This document shows, in pieces, positions 15,223-24,337 of a stretch of DNA of 64,000 nt. The DNA is from Micromonospora carbonacea (GTDB lineage Bacteria > Actinomycetota > Actinomycetes > Mycobacteriales > Micromonosporaceae), in contig NZ_JACHMZ010000001.1 of NCBI RefSeq assembly GCF_014205165.1, positions 4,074,501-4,138,500 of the forward strand. Direction: 5' to 3'. The notes beneath the pieces are model-generated. The model saw only the letters and a list, made by a program, of their open reading frames with translations. It made no database searches and was not told the origin of the DNA. Positions within the stretch are counted from its first letter, which is position 1, and each line of letters opens with the position of its first letter. Both the position numbers and the translations under genes were made by a program.

Positions 15223-17058
15223 CTACCGGCCCCAGATCCGCCAGGTCTGGTTCAGCGGGCTGCCCTGGCCGACCGGCTTGCAGGTCCACTGGAGAACCCG
15301 CGCCTGGGCGGCGGTGGAGACCCCGTTGACGTCGACGCACTTGCCGCTGTGCCGGGCGACGAGCTGGTAGTCGTGCGGGTCGTTGCCGGCGTAGGTCACC
15401 CTGCGGAGCGCGAACTGCTGGCTGGGGCTGTTCTGGCAGGTCCACTGCTGCACGGCCGCGCCGTCGGCGGTGGACGCCCCGCTGACGTCGAGGCACTTGC
15501 CGCTGCCCTGGTTGACCACGGTGTAGGTGTTGGCCACGCCGTCGACCGGGCGGAAGTTCCACAGCTGCTGGTCCCCGCCCTCGCAGGGGTACTGCTGCTG
15601 GGGGTTGCCGTCGGCGGCGCTGAGCCCGGTGTTGTCCAGGCACTGCTGGGAGTGCTGGGCCACCGCCACCGACTGGAAGCCGGTGTCCGAGGGCGGCAGC
15701 AGGGTGACGGTGTAGGTGTCGGTCTGGTTGCCGTACGGCAGGGTCACGGCGACGTTGTTGTTGGCCACGCCGACCACGCTGTTCGAGACCGTGACCGGCC
15801 CCTGCACCGCCCCGCCGTTGTTGTAGGGGATGCGCTGCGTGAGGACCCGTACCTGGTTGTTCTGCACGATGCCGCTGGTGGTGTCCAGCCGTTGCAGGTT
15901 GACGGTGAGGTTGCCGGTGGTGCGCCCGCCACCGACGAGGACCTTCGCCGCGCCGGTGGCCTTGGTGGCGTACGCGTCGTAGGACTGGCTGGCGGTCACC
16001 GCGACGGCCTGGCCGGTCTGCGAGGCGTAGTAGCGGTAGGCCCACCACTCGCCCTTGGGCTGGTGCTGGCCGGCGGAGTTGCGGACCAGCAGGTTGCCGA
16101 GGTCGTTGTGCAGGTTGCCGCCGCCGGCCCAGTTGGCCCGCAGGCCGTCCGCGCGGGCCCGTTCCAGGCGCGCGATGTACCAGGCGCCGTCGGCCGGGTT
16201 CTGCTCGTCGGTCGCGCCGTACTCGTTGATCTGGTACGGCCGGGGGTGGGCGATGCCGCGCGGGTCGAGGGTGGCGTTGGCGGCGGCGACGTTGGCGACC
16301 GGGTCGCCCGGCAGCGCGTGCCAGCTGACGATGTCCGGCACCGTGTTGGTCGAGCGGACGAAGTCCAGGTACTGGTTCCAGAACGCGTGGTTGGTCGACG
16401 GCACGCAGGCGCAGCTCGGCCCGACGATGAGCTGGTTGGGGAACTCCGCGCGCAGGCGCTGGTAGGTGCGCCGCCACAGTTCGAGGTACTGGGAGATCGG
16501 GCGGTTCCAGAAGATCGTGATGTTGGGTTCGTTCCAGATGTCCCACTGCACGGTCAGCCCGGCCGCCCGGACGTCGCCGATGAGCCGGGTGAGGAAGTTG
16601 TCGTAGTCGGTCCAGTTGCCGTTGTCGCCGGGGAAGCGGGAGATGCCCGCGCCGTCGGCGCCCCACAGGTCGTGGGGCAGGATGATGAACTGGCCGCCGA
16701 GGGCGGCGGTCCGGCGGGCCTGGGCGAGGGTGGAGTTCCAGCGACGGTCGTAGTTGCCGCCGACCCAGCCGCTGCCGGGCAGCTGCGCGCCGCCGGCGCG
16801 CATGTACTGGAACTTGACGTCGCGGTAGAAGTGGTCGGCCGGGCCGCTGGCGTTCTCGGTCATGCCGTAGATCCAGCCGGACGCCCGGTAGGTGGGCGTG
16901 CCGGTGGTCGTGGCGAAGTTGACGGTGATCGACTCGTCGGCGGCCCGCGCGGGGGACCCGGCGACGGTCACGGCGGCGGTGGCGGCGAGCAGGGCGACCA
17001 CGAGGCGGGCGACGAGCGCACGGGCTCCTCCTGGCCTGCTGCGGGACGGGGTCTTCAC
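15223..17058 (-). CDS. Secreted GH39-like (clan GH-A) glycoside hydrolase with C-terminal ricin domain
   Basis: This 611-residue protein has a signal peptide ending near AGSPARAAD. A TIM-barrel catalytic domain (about residues 40-340) carries WDIWNEPN (acid/base Glu, about residue 170) and YQINEYGA (nucleophile Glu, about 260). This is the two-Glu layout of GH39/clan A. A beta-sandwich (about 340-470) and a ricin/CBM13 lectin with three QxW repeats (about 475-611) follow. Exact specificity is not readable; beta-xylosidase- or arabinosidase-type activity fits the neighbours. The GTG start at 17058 has AAGGAG seven bases upstream. A good promoter (TTGACA, 18 bp, TACGAT at 17156-17127) is overlapped by a LacI-type operator (17109-17122), so it is likely repressed by the LacI protein at 22200. 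Confidence 0.78.
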   Translation of the reverse strand: MKTPSRSRPGGARALVARLVVALLAATAAVTVAGSPARAADESITVNFATTTGTPTYRASGWIYGMTENASGPADHFYRDVKFQYMRAGGAQLPGSGWVGGNYDRRWNSTLAQARRTAALGGQFIILPHDLWGADGAGISRFPGDNGNWTDYDNFLTRLIGDVRAAGLTVQWDIWNEPNITIFWNRPISQYLELWRRTYQRLRAEFPNQLIVGPSCACVPSTNHAFWNQYLDFVRSTNTVPDIVSWHALPGDPVANVAAANATLDPRGIAHPRPYQINEYGATDEQNPADGAWYIARLERARADGLRANWAGGGNLHNDLGNLLVRNSAGQHQPKGEWWAYRYYASQTGQAVAVTASQSYDAYATKATGAAKVLVGGGRTTGNLTVNLQRLDTTSGIVQNNQVRVLTQRIPYNNGGAVQGPVTVSNSVVGVANNNVAVTLPYGNQTDTYTVTLLPPSDTGFQSVAVAQHSQQCLDNTGLSAADGNPQQQYPCEGGDQQLWNFRPVDGVANTYTVVNQGSGKCLDVSGASTADGAAVQQWTCQNSPSQQFALRRVTYAGNDPHDYQLVARHSGKCVDVNGVSTAAQARVLQWTCKPVGQGSPLNQTWRIWGR

Positions 17059-17108
17059 GGGCGGCTCCTTGGTGGGGCGTGGGGGACGCTCTCCGGAGGG
17101 CAGCACTT

Positions 17109-17122
17109 GCGAACCGATTCGC
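17109..17122. promoter_or_regulatory. LacI-type operator O1 and minus-strand promoter of the GH39-like gene
   Basis: GCGAACCGATTCGC is a near-perfect palindrome with a central CG, typical of LacI-family sites. It sits just downstream of -35 TTGACA (17156-17151) and -10 TACGAT (17132-17127, minus strand), so bound repressor would block initiation. Confidence 0.75.
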
Positions 17123-17220
17123 AGGGATCGTAGGGCCGGGCGTCGATAGATGTCAATGACATGACGGTGCGGTGACGACGCCGTTTCCCACCTGGTAGAT
17201 CCCCCGTCACCCGCCGCACC

Positions 17221-17279
17221 TTGACCGCCAGCCATCGACGGACCTATCTTCGTCCGAACCGGTTCGTCGAATCGGTTCG
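17221..17279 (+). promoter_or_regulatory. Promoter of the ABC importer operon with two LacI-type operators
   Basis: -35 TTGACC (17221-17226), an 18-bp spacer and -10 TATCTT (17245-17250) are followed by the perfect palindrome CGAACCGGTTCG (17255-17266) and the near-perfect CGAATCGGTTCG (17268-17279), centred 13 bp apart. They share the consensus CGAAYCGRTTCG with the site at 17109. The rest of the 17059-17379 gap shows nothing else beyond the start-proximal GTGAGG before 17380. Confidence 0.78.
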
Positions 17280-17379
17280 CCACCGCCCGAAGGCACCTTT
17301 CACCCACCGGCGTCCGGCCCGCGACGGCCGTACCCCTCCCGAGCCCGCCCCCGACGATCGACGTGAAGTGAGGCAGCAC

Positions 17380-18621
17380 ATGACAGGACCCAGCCGGCGG
17401 CGACGCCTGGCCGCCGCCGCCGTGATAGCACTCGCCGCAGCCGCCGGCAGCGCCTGCTCGTCGACCTCCGGCGGCTCCTCCGGCGGCGACCGCGCCTATC
17501 TCGTCTGGGATCCGTATCCGCAGTTCGCCGACGACTCCGCGTGGGTCGCGCTGCTCACCAGGTGCGGCACCGCCGCGGGGGTGACGGTCGAGCGGACCGG
17601 CTACGACACCACCGACCTGACCAACAAGGCGCTGCTCGCCGCCCAGCAGGGCAACGCGCCGGACGTGCTGATCGTGGACAACCCGGTCGTGTCGACGCTG
17701 GCCGAGGCCGGGGCGCTCACCACCACCGACGAGAACAAGCTGGACGTCTCCGGCATGGCGACGAACCTGCTCGGCGCCGGCCAGCGCGAGGGCAAGACGT
17801 ACGGGGTGCCGATCGGCGCGAACACCCTCGCCCTGTACTACAACAGGGACGTGCTGACCGCCGCGGGCGTCGACGCCGCCGCGATCACCGACTGGACGTC
17901 GCTCGACGCGGCGCTGACCAGAGTCAAGGCCAGGGGGAAGAAGGGCATCACCTTCTCCGCGATCGGCACCGAGGAGGGCAGCTTCCAGTTCCTGCCCTGG
18001 TTCTGGGGGGCCGGGGCCCAACTGACCACCCTGGACTCCCCGCAGGCGACGTCCGCGCTGACGCTGTGGACCGACTGGCTCAGGCAGGGCCACGCCCCGA
18101 ACTCCGTCATCAACAACACCCAGACCACGAGTTGGCAGGAGTTCGCCACCGGCGACTACGCCTTCGCCGAGAACGGCACCTGGCAGCTCGCCAACGCCGA
18201 GAAGCTCGACTTCGCGTACGGCATCATCCCGATCCCGGCCAGCGCGGGCGGCCCGGCGCCGGCGCCGACCGGCGGCGAGTTCGTCTCCATCCCCGTGCAG
18301 CGGGACACCGGCCGGTACGCCACGTCGCAGCGGCTGGTGGCCTGCCTGACCAGCCCCGACAACCTGCTCACCACCGACACCACGCTCTCCTACGTCGCGC
18401 CCGTCGCCGCCGTGCAGGACCGCCAGGTGGCCGCCGATCCCAAGCTCAAGGTCTGGGTCGAGGCGGTCCGGGCGGCCCGGGGCCGCACCGGCGACAACCT
18501 CGGCACCCGGTATCCGAAGATCTCCGAGCCGCTGTGGACCGCGGTGCAGGCGGCCCTCAGCGGCGCGAAGACGCCGCCGGAGGCGCTGGCCGCCGCCCAG
18601 GCCGCGGCAGCGGCCAGGTAG
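17380..18621 (+). CDS. ABC sugar importer, extracellular solute-binding lipoprotein
   Basis: This 413-residue lipoprotein has an Arg-rich start, a hydrophobic stretch and a lipobox (GSACSS, Cys at about residue 26). The body has the family-1 solute-binding fold (LVWDPYPQF; YGVPIGANTLALYYNRDVL; FAENGTWQLANAEKLDFAYG). It captures an oligosaccharide at the cell surface and delivers it to the two permeases that follow. The ATP-binding subunit is not encoded here. Actinomycetes commonly use a shared MsiK-type ATPase encoded elsewhere. The ATG at 17380 is preceded by GTGAGG. Control by LacI is inferred from the operators upstream. Confidence 0.88.
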   Translation: MTGPSRRRRLAAAAVIALAAAAGSACSSTSGGSSGGDRAYLVWDPYPQFADDSAWVALLTRCGTAAGVTVERTGYDTTDLTNKALLAAQQGNAPDVLIVDNPVVSTLAEAGALTTTDENKLDVSGMATNLLGAGQREGKTYGVPIGANTLALYYNRDVLTAAGVDAAAITDWTSLDAALTRVKARGKKGITFSAIGTEEGSFQFLPWFWGAGAQLTTLDSPQATSALTLWTDWLRQGHAPNSVINNTQTTSWQEFATGDYAFAENGTWQLANAEKLDFAYGIIPIPASAGGPAPAPTGGEFVSIPVQRDTGRYATSQRLVACLTSPDNLLTTDTTLSYVAPVAAVQDRQVAADPKLKVWVEAVRAARGRTGDNLGTRYPKISEPLWTAVQAALSGAKTPPEALAAAQAAAAAR

Positions 18622-18641
18622 AGCGCGTCGAGACCGACACC

Positions 18642-19601
18642 ATGCTGCCCACGACACGGACGTCCCCCACCGCGCGGGGCCGGGGCGGGGCGACCGGCGC
18701 GCCTCCCCGGCCCCGGCGCCGCCGGCCCGGCCGATGGTCGGCGTGGTGGTTCCTGGCCCCGGTGACCGGCTACCTGGTCGCCTGCTACGCCTACCCGCTC
18801 TACCGCAACGTGGAGCTGAGCCTGCGCGAATACACGGTCCGCTCGTTCGTCCAGGGCGGCGCCCCCTTCGCCGGCCTGGACAACTACCGGACGGTGCTGG
18901 CCGACCCGACCTTCGGGCCGGCGGTGGCGCACACCCTGGTCTTCACCGCCGCGTCGCTCGCCTTCCAGTTCACCATCGGCATGGCGCTGGCGCTCTTCTT
19001 CCAGCAGCACTTCCCGCTGTCCCGCACGCTGCGGGCGTTGATCCTCGTGCCGTGGCTGCTGCCGCTGATCGTCTCGGCATCGACCTGGTCATGGCTGCTC
19101 AACAGCGACTCGGGGCTGGTCAACGCGGCGCTCGGCGTCGTCGGGGTGGAGCCGGTCAACTGGCTCACCTCGCCGCGTTGGTCGCTCGTCTCGGTGATCG
19201 TCGCGAACGTCTGGATCGGCATCCCGTTCAACCTGGTGGTGCTGCACAGCGGCCTACAGGCGATCCCGGCCGAGGTCTACGAGGCGTCCGCGCTGGACGG
19301 CGCGACGGGCTGGCAGCGTTTCTGGTCGATCACCTTCCCGCTGCTGCGTCCCGTCTCCGCGGTCACGCTGCTGCTGGGGCTGATCTACACGCTGAAGGTC
19401 TTCGACATCATCTGGATCATGACCAGGGGCGGCCCGACCGGCTCCTCCACCACGCTGGCCACCTGGTCGTACCGGCTCGGCTTCGGCAACCTGCTGCCCG
19501 AGTTCGGGCCGGGCGCGGCCGTCGGCAACCTGCTCATCGCGGCGGCCCTGGTCGCCGGGCTCGGCTACCTGCGGGCCCAGTGGAAGCAGGGCCTGCGATG
19601 A
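18642..19601 (+). CDS. ABC sugar importer permease 1 (MalF type)
   Basis: This 319-residue membrane protein has about six transmembrane helices after an Arg-rich cytoplasmic start. The EAA motif, read as EVYEASALDGATGWQRFWSI, sits near residue 220; it contacts the ATPase subunit. It is the first of two permeases in the LacI-controlled importer, 20 bases after the binding-protein gene, and its stop overlaps the next start (ATGA). Confidence 0.88.
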   Translation: MLPTTRTSPTARGRGGATGAPPRPRRRRPGRWSAWWFLAPVTGYLVACYAYPLYRNVELSLREYTVRSFVQGGAPFAGLDNYRTVLADPTFGPAVAHTLVFTAASLAFQFTIGMALALFFQQHFPLSRTLRALILVPWLLPLIVSASTWSWLLNSDSGLVNAALGVVGVEPVNWLTSPRWSLVSVIVANVWIGIPFNLVVLHSGLQAIPAEVYEASALDGATGWQRFWSITFPLLRPVSAVTLLLGLIYTLKVFDIIWIMTRGGPTGSSTTLATWSYRLGFGNLLPEFGPGAAVGNLLIAAALVAGLGYLRAQWKQGLR

Positions 19602-20422
19602 GGGCCGCCACCCGCCGCTCGTGGTGGAAGACCGGGGTCGGCCTGGCGCTGACCGGGCTGATGCTCTTCCCCGTCTACTGGATGGTCAACGTCTCGTTCA
19701 CCCGGGACCGGGACATGCGGGCCAGCCCACCGCACCTGTTCCCGGCCGACGGCACCTGGGACGGCTACCGGGCCGTGCTGGACCAGCAACTGCCGTACCT
19801 CGGCACCAGCTTTCTGGTCGGCCTCGGCACGGTGGCACTGACCGTGGCGTTGGCCGCCCCGGCCGGCTACGCGCTGGCGAAGCTCCAGCCGCCCGGCGGC
19901 CCGGTGCTGAGCTTCGTGCTGCTGATCGCGCAGATGATCCCCGGGATCATCATGGCGATGGGCTTCTACGCCGGCTATCTCCAGCTCGGCGTCCTCAACA
20001 CCCTGCCCGGCCTGATCCTCGCCGACTCGACCCTCGCCGTGCCGTTCGGCGTCCTGATCTTCACGGCCTTCATGTCCGGCATCCCCGACGAGCTGACCCA
20101 GGCGGCCCTGGTGGACGGCGCCGGCCGGCTGCGCACCTTCTGGTCGGTCGTGCTGCCGGTCAGCCGCAACTCGATCGTCACGGTGTCGCTGTTCGCGTTC
20201 CTGTGGTCCTGGTCGGACTTCGTCTACGCCTCCACCCTGGCCGGCGGCGGCGAACACCAGCCGATCACCCTCGGCATCTACCACTACATCGGCAACAACA
20301 ACCAGCAGTGGAACGCGATCATGGCCACCGCCGTCGTCGCCTCCGTCCCCGCCGCCGTGCTGCTGGTCCTGGCCCAGCGGTACGTCTCGACGGGCGTGAC
20401 CGCCGGCGCCGTCAAGGACTGA
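19598..20422 (+). CDS. ABC sugar importer permease 2 (MalG type)
   Basis: This 274-residue permease has six predicted helices. Its EAA loop, read as ELTQAALVDGAGRLRTFWSV, lies near residue 170, and the protein ends in the usual TAGAVKD tail. The ATG overlaps the stop of permease 1, so the two are translationally coupled. Just after the stop, a partial repeat of the coding end is visible (GCCGTCAAGGACTGA against GCTGTCAAGGACCGA at about 20433), a small tandem duplication. Confidence 0.87.
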   Translation: MRAATRRSWWKTGVGLALTGLMLFPVYWMVNVSFTRDRDMRASPPHLFPADGTWDGYRAVLDQQLPYLGTSFLVGLGTVALTVALAAPAGYALAKLQPPGGPVLSFVLLIAQMIPGIIMAMGFYAGYLQLGVLNTLPGLILADSTLAVPFGVLIFTAFMSGIPDELTQAALVDGAGRLRTFWSVVLPVSRNSIVTVSLFAFLWSWSDFVYASTLAGGGEHQPITLGIYHYIGNNNQQWNAIMATAVVASVPAAVLLVLAQRYVSTGVTAGAVKD

Positions 20423-20477
20423 CCTCCGGTGCTGTCAAGGACCGACCGCCCGCACGACAGAAAGGCACCCGTCACCC

Positions 20478-22190
20478 ATGACCGTCGCCCCGCCCGGCCC
20501 GGAGTTCCCCATCCAGGACATCCCGTTCAGCTACCGCGGGTCCTGGCTCGACATCTCCCCGGTGATCGCCGAGAAGACGTACGCCGACGACCTGCACCTG
20601 GTCTCGCACCAGACCGGGCTGCACGCCGTGCTGCGCCTGACCCCCGCCGGGTCCGACGCCACGGTCGTCGCCACCCCCACGCTGCTCACCTGGCGCGACA
20701 GGGCCGGCCGGATCGAGGCCGTCTACGCGGGGCCGGACACCCTGCGGCTGCGGGGCCGGCGGCTCGGGCTGCGGATCGCCGCGGCGGCGGCCACCCTCAC
20801 CCCGTTCAGCGGCACCTACCTCTACCTCGACCCGCTCGACGGCTCGCACGTGTTCACCTCGTACGAGACCGGTCGCCGCTACCGGGTCACCGTGCTCTCC
20901 GGCGCGCTGCGGCGGACCGGGGGCGTCGAGGCGCTCGGCACCGCCGACCGGTTCCTCGACCTCCCCGGCGACCAGCCGTGGGAGGTCGCGATCGAGGAGT
21001 ACGCGACCGCCCGTGCGCCGCACGCCGCGACCGCCACCTTCGACCGGCTGCACCACGACCGCAGCACCGAGTTCGCCGCCTTCGTCGACGCGGTCGCGCC
21101 GTGGCGCGGCCCGGACACCCCGGCCGCCGACCTGGCCGCGTACGTGCTGTGGTCGGCCACCGTCGCCCCCGCGGGCTTCGTCACCCGGCCCGCCGTGCTG
21201 ATGTCCAAGCACTGGATGGACAAGGTGTGGAGCTGGGACCACTGCTTCAACGCGATCGCCCTGGCCGCCGGCGAGCCGGAGCTGGCCTGGCACCAGTTCC
21301 ACCTGCCCTTCGACCACCAGGACCCGGCCGGTGCCCTGCCCGACTCCGTCACCCACTCCGAGGTCCTGCACAACTACGTCAAGCCGCCCATCCACGGCTG
21401 GGCCCTGCGGCGCCTGCGCCGCCGCCTGCCCGCGCCGCCGGACCGGGCGGCGCTGGCCCGGACGTACGAGCGGCTGGCCCGCTGGACCGGGTTCTGGCTG
21501 GACGCGCGCCGGGCCCCCGGCCAGGACCTACCCCACTACCAGCACGGCAACGACAGCGGCTGGGACAACGCCACCACCTTCGACGGCGGGCGGGTCGTGC
21601 AGACCGCCGACCTCGCCGCGTTCCTGGTCGCGCAGCTGCGCTGCCTGGCCGACCTCGCCACCGAGCTGGGCGAGCCCGCCGGCCGCTGGTCCGCCGAGGC
21701 CGACCGGATCCGCGCGGCCCTGCTCCGCGACCTGTGGGACGGCGCGCGCTTCACCGCCCGCGACCCACGTACGGGGCGGCGGCGGGCGAGCCGCAGCCTG
21801 CTCGATTTGATGCCCGTCACGCTCGGCGCGGACCTGCCCACCCCGGTCGCCGCCGCGCTGGCCCGGGGCGTCGAGGCCCACCTGACCACGCACGGGCTGG
21901 CCACCGAGCCGCCGGACTCCGCCGACTACCTGGCCGACGGCTACTGGCGCGGCCCCATCTGGGCCCCCTCCACGGTGCTGGTCGAGGACGGGCTGCGCCG
22001 GGCCGGGCACACCGGCCTCGCCGACGAGATCAGCCGGCGCTTCCTCGCCCTGTGCGAGAAGTCCGGCTTCGCGGAGAACTTCGACGCCGAGACCGGCGCG
22101 GGGCTGCGGGACCGCGCCTACACCTGGACCGCCAGCAGCTACCTGATCCTCGCCGCCGCGCAGCAGGGGCGGCGGGCCGCCGGCGGGTAG
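20478..22190 (+). CDS. Cytoplasmic (alpha/alpha)6-barrel glycosidase, GH63/trehalase/debranching-like
   Basis: This 570-residue protein has no signal peptide. The N-terminal 170 residues are a beta-rich domain. From about 190 onward it is an (alpha/alpha)6 barrel with KHWMDKVWSWDHCFNA (Asp in WSWDH, the usual general acid segment), HGNDSGWDNAT and, near the C-terminus, DGYWRGPIWAPSTVLV. These are shared by MGH1-like, GH63 and glucosylglycerate-hydrolase-type enzymes, which hydrolyse alpha-linked glucosides or mannosides by inversion. It lies 55 bases after the importer and probably processes the imported sugar. The alpha preference contrasts with the beta-type extracellular GH39-like enzyme. 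The true substrate is therefore open. Confidence 0.75.
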   Translation: MTVAPPGPEFPIQDIPFSYRGSWLDISPVIAEKTYADDLHLVSHQTGLHAVLRLTPAGSDATVVATPTLLTWRDRAGRIEAVYAGPDTLRLRGRRLGLRIAAAAATLTPFSGTYLYLDPLDGSHVFTSYETGRRYRVTVLSGALRRTGGVEALGTADRFLDLPGDQPWEVAIEEYATARAPHAATATFDRLHHDRSTEFAAFVDAVAPWRGPDTPAADLAAYVLWSATVAPAGFVTRPAVLMSKHWMDKVWSWDHCFNAIALAAGEPELAWHQFHLPFDHQDPAGALPDSVTHSEVLHNYVKPPIHGWALRRLRRRLPAPPDRAALARTYERLARWTGFWLDARRAPGQDLPHYQHGNDSGWDNATTFDGGRVVQTADLAAFLVAQLRCLADLATELGEPAGRWSAEADRIRAALLRDLWDGARFTARDPRTGRRRASRSLLDLMPVTLGADLPTPVAAALARGVEAHLTTHGLATEPPDSADYLADGYWRGPIWAPSTVLVEDGLRRAGHTGLADEISRRFLALCEKSGFAENFDAETGAGLRDRAYTWTASSYLILAAAQQGRRAAGG

Positions 22191-22199
22191 CCGGGCCGG

Positions 22200-23213
22200 T
22201 CAGCGGGGTCGGGCCGGGCCGGTGCTGGACCGCAGCGAGACGGGCGGGTTGTAGAGGCGGTGGCGCGGCACGGCGCCGGGGGCGGCGATGATCTCCAACA
22301 GCAGCGCCACCGCCTCGGTGCCCATGTCGGCCATCGGCACGTCGGCGGCGGTCAGCGGCGGGGAGAAGTCCTCGGCCCAGTGCCGGGCGGCGACCCCGGT
22401 GACCGAGAAGTCCCCCGGCACGGCCAGCCCGGCGCCGGCCAGGGCGCGCTGCACCCCGGGCAGCGCGGCCTCGTTGATGGTGGCCATCGCGGTGAGCTGC
22501 GGGTACGTCGCGAGCAACTGCGCCACGCACGCCTCGCCGGAGGCGGCGTCGTCGCCGCAGCAGACGTCGACGCCGACCAGGCCCCGCTCCGCCACCGCCG
22601 CCCGGAAGCCGGCCAGCGCCCGGTGGCTGGGCCCATAGCCGGAGGCGACCAGCTCGGCGGAGCGGTTCACCAGCGCCACGTGCCGGTGCCCCAGGTCGGC
22701 CAGGTGGTGCACGCACCGGGCGATCAGCCCGGCGTAGTCGACGTCGATCCAGCTCATGCCGTGCGGCTCGGCCGTCCGGCCGATCGTGACGAACGGCAGG
22801 CCCACCTTGGCCAGCCGGGTCACCCGGTCGTCGGACAGCCGGATCTCCATCAGGACCACCCCGTCGACCCGCCGCCCGGCGACGATCCGCTCGAACGAGC
22901 GGTCGTGGTCGCCGCCGGACGGGGACAGCAGCACGTCCAGGTCGTGCCGGGCCGCCGCCTCGACGACGCTGGCGACGAAGCCCAGCTGCATGTCGGTCAG
23001 CCGCTGGCTGGCCGGGGGGATCACCAGCCCGAGGGTGCGGGTGCGCCCCTCCTTCAACGCGCGGGCGCTGGCGTTGGGGCGGTAGTCCAGCTCGTCGATG
23101 ACCGCCTGGATCCGCTGCCGGGTCGGCTCCGACACGGTCCGCTTCCCGCTCAGCACGTACGACACGGTGCTGCGGGACACCCCCGCCCGCCGGGCGATCT
23201 CCCCGATGTTCAT
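22200..23213 (-). CDS. LacI-family transcriptional repressor
   Basis: This 337-residue protein opens with a LacI helix-turn-helix (MNIGEIARRAGVSRSTVSYV) and the hinge-helix YRPNASARALKEGRT. A periplasmic-binding-like effector domain follows. A GTG immediately before the ATG is an alternative start; GAGG lies about 8 bases upstream of the ATG. It ends 9 bases from the convergent glycosidase stop. The CGAAYCGRTTCG palindromes at 17109, 17255 and 17268 have the size and central CG expected for its binding sites. I infer that it represses the importer/glycosidase operon and the GH39-like gene and is released by an imported sugar. Confidence 0.9.
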   Translation of the reverse strand: MNIGEIARRAGVSRSTVSYVLSGKRTVSEPTRQRIQAVIDELDYRPNASARALKEGRTRTLGLVIPPASQRLTDMQLGFVASVVEAAARHDLDVLLSPSGGDHDRSFERIVAGRRVDGVVLMEIRLSDDRVTRLAKVGLPFVTIGRTAEPHGMSWIDVDYAGLIARCVHHLADLGHRHVALVNRSAELVASGYGPSHRALAGFRAAVAERGLVGVDVCCGDDAASGEACVAQLLATYPQLTAMATINEAALPGVQRALAGAGLAVPGDFSVTGVAARHWAEDFSPPLTAADVPMADMGTEAVALLLEIIAAPGAVPRHRLYNPPVSLRSSTGPARPR

Positions 23214-23370
23214 CACACCGCCCTCGACTCGACGCCCGCCCCGGCGCTCGGGGGACGGGCCACGCTCCGCGCCGAAGCATAGCCCTCCCCGTTACCCGCC
23301 CGGCCCGGGACAGTGGCCGGACCGTCACGCGGGGTTGCCTCCGTCAGGTGGCCGGCGGGCCGGGGAACCG

Positions 23371-24273
23371 CTACCGGGCGCGCTGGGCGGCCAGCGGGAA
23401 GGCGACCCCGGTCAGCTCCTCGGAGACCGTCCACAGGCGACGGGCGGCGGCGCCGTCGCGGGCGGCCTTCGACCGGCCGACGAGTTTCGGCGTGCCGCGA
23501 GCCTCGAGAAAGCCGCCCGGACCGGCGTAGCTGCCGCCCGGCACGTCGGCCACCGCCGCGTAGAGCGTGGGCAGCGCGCCGTCCTCGTCGCTCTGCGCCA
23601 GGCGGTCGGTCACCGCCGTCTGGAGCCGGTGCAGCAGGGAGCGGTCGCCGTCGAGGTGGCCGAGCAGGTTGGTGGCCGCGAGGCCGGGGTGGGCCACGGT
23701 CGCGCGCACCGGCGAGCCGGACTCGGTGAGCCGGCGGTGCAGCTCCGCGGTGAACAGCAGGTTCGCGAGCTTCGACTGGGCGTACGCGGGGAACGCCCGG
23801 TAGGGCCGGCGCTCCCAGTTGAGGTCGGCGAAGTCGATCCTCCCCGCCCGGTGCCCGCTGGAGGAGACGGTGACCACCCGCCCGCGGATCCGGGGCAGCA
23901 GCAGGTTGGTGAGCGCGAAGTGCCCGAGGTGGTTGGTGCCGAACTGGAGCTCGAACCCGTCGGCGGTGCGGCCCAGCGGCGGGATCATCACGCCGGCATT
24001 GTTGATCAGCACGTCGATCGGTTCGGCGTAGCCCTCGGCGAACGCGCGGACCGAGGCGAGGTCGGCGAGGTCGAGCCGGCGAACGTCGACGTCGCCGGTC
24101 ATGGTCGCGGCGGCGGCTTCGCCCTTGGCGGGATCCCGGACGGCGAGCACGACGCGGGCGCCCCGGGCCGCGAGCGCGCGGGCGGCGGCGCGGCCGATGC
24201 CGCTGTTCGCGCCGGTGACGACGACGGTACGGCCGGTCATGGCGGGGAGCTGGGCGAGCGTGAATGTTGTCAT
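23371..24273 (-). CDS. Short-chain dehydrogenase/reductase (SDR)
   Basis: This 300-residue protein has the Rossmann motif TGANSGIG (about residue 18), NNAG (about 92), the catalytic Ser in VVTVSSSGH and YAQSK (Tyr and Lys, about 165). It resembles the retinol-dehydrogenase/oxidoreductase type of SDR that uses NAD(P)H. The ATG at 24273 has no ribosome site. TACATT lies exactly 7 bases upstream with TTGCCG 17 bp before that, so it is probably a leaderless gene. It is divergent from a TetR gene with an inverted repeat covering its -35 box. The substrate cannot be predicted. Confidence 0.85.
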   Translation of the reverse strand: MTTFTLAQLPAMTGRTVVVTGANSGIGRAAARALAARGARVVLAVRDPAKGEAAAATMTGDVDVRRLDLADLASVRAFAEGYAEPIDVLINNAGVMIPPLGRTADGFELQFGTNHLGHFALTNLLLPRIRGRVVTVSSSGHRAGRIDFADLNWERRPYRAFPAYAQSKLANLLFTAELHRRLTESGSPVRATVAHPGLAATNLLGHLDGDRSLLHRLQTAVTDRLAQSDEDGALPTLYAAVADVPGGSYAGPGGFLEARGTPKLVGRSKAARDGAAARRLWTVSEELTGVAFPLAAQRAR

Positions 24274-24295
24274 GGGAAACAATGTATCCGGTGAC

Positions 24296-24322
24296 AACAA
24301 TGTCGGCAATGACGACATCGTT
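24296..24322. promoter_or_regulatory. Inverted repeat (probable TetR operator) between the SDR and TetR genes
   Basis: AACAATGTCG (24296-24305) and CGACATCGTT (24313-24322) form 10-bp arms with one mismatch and a 7-base spacer. The site covers the -35 box of the SDR promoter (TTGCCG at 24309-24304, minus strand) and lies just before the TACCAT (24326-24331) of the TetR gene, so one site could control both. Confidence 0.7.
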
Positions 24323-24337
24323 GGCTACCATGACCCG

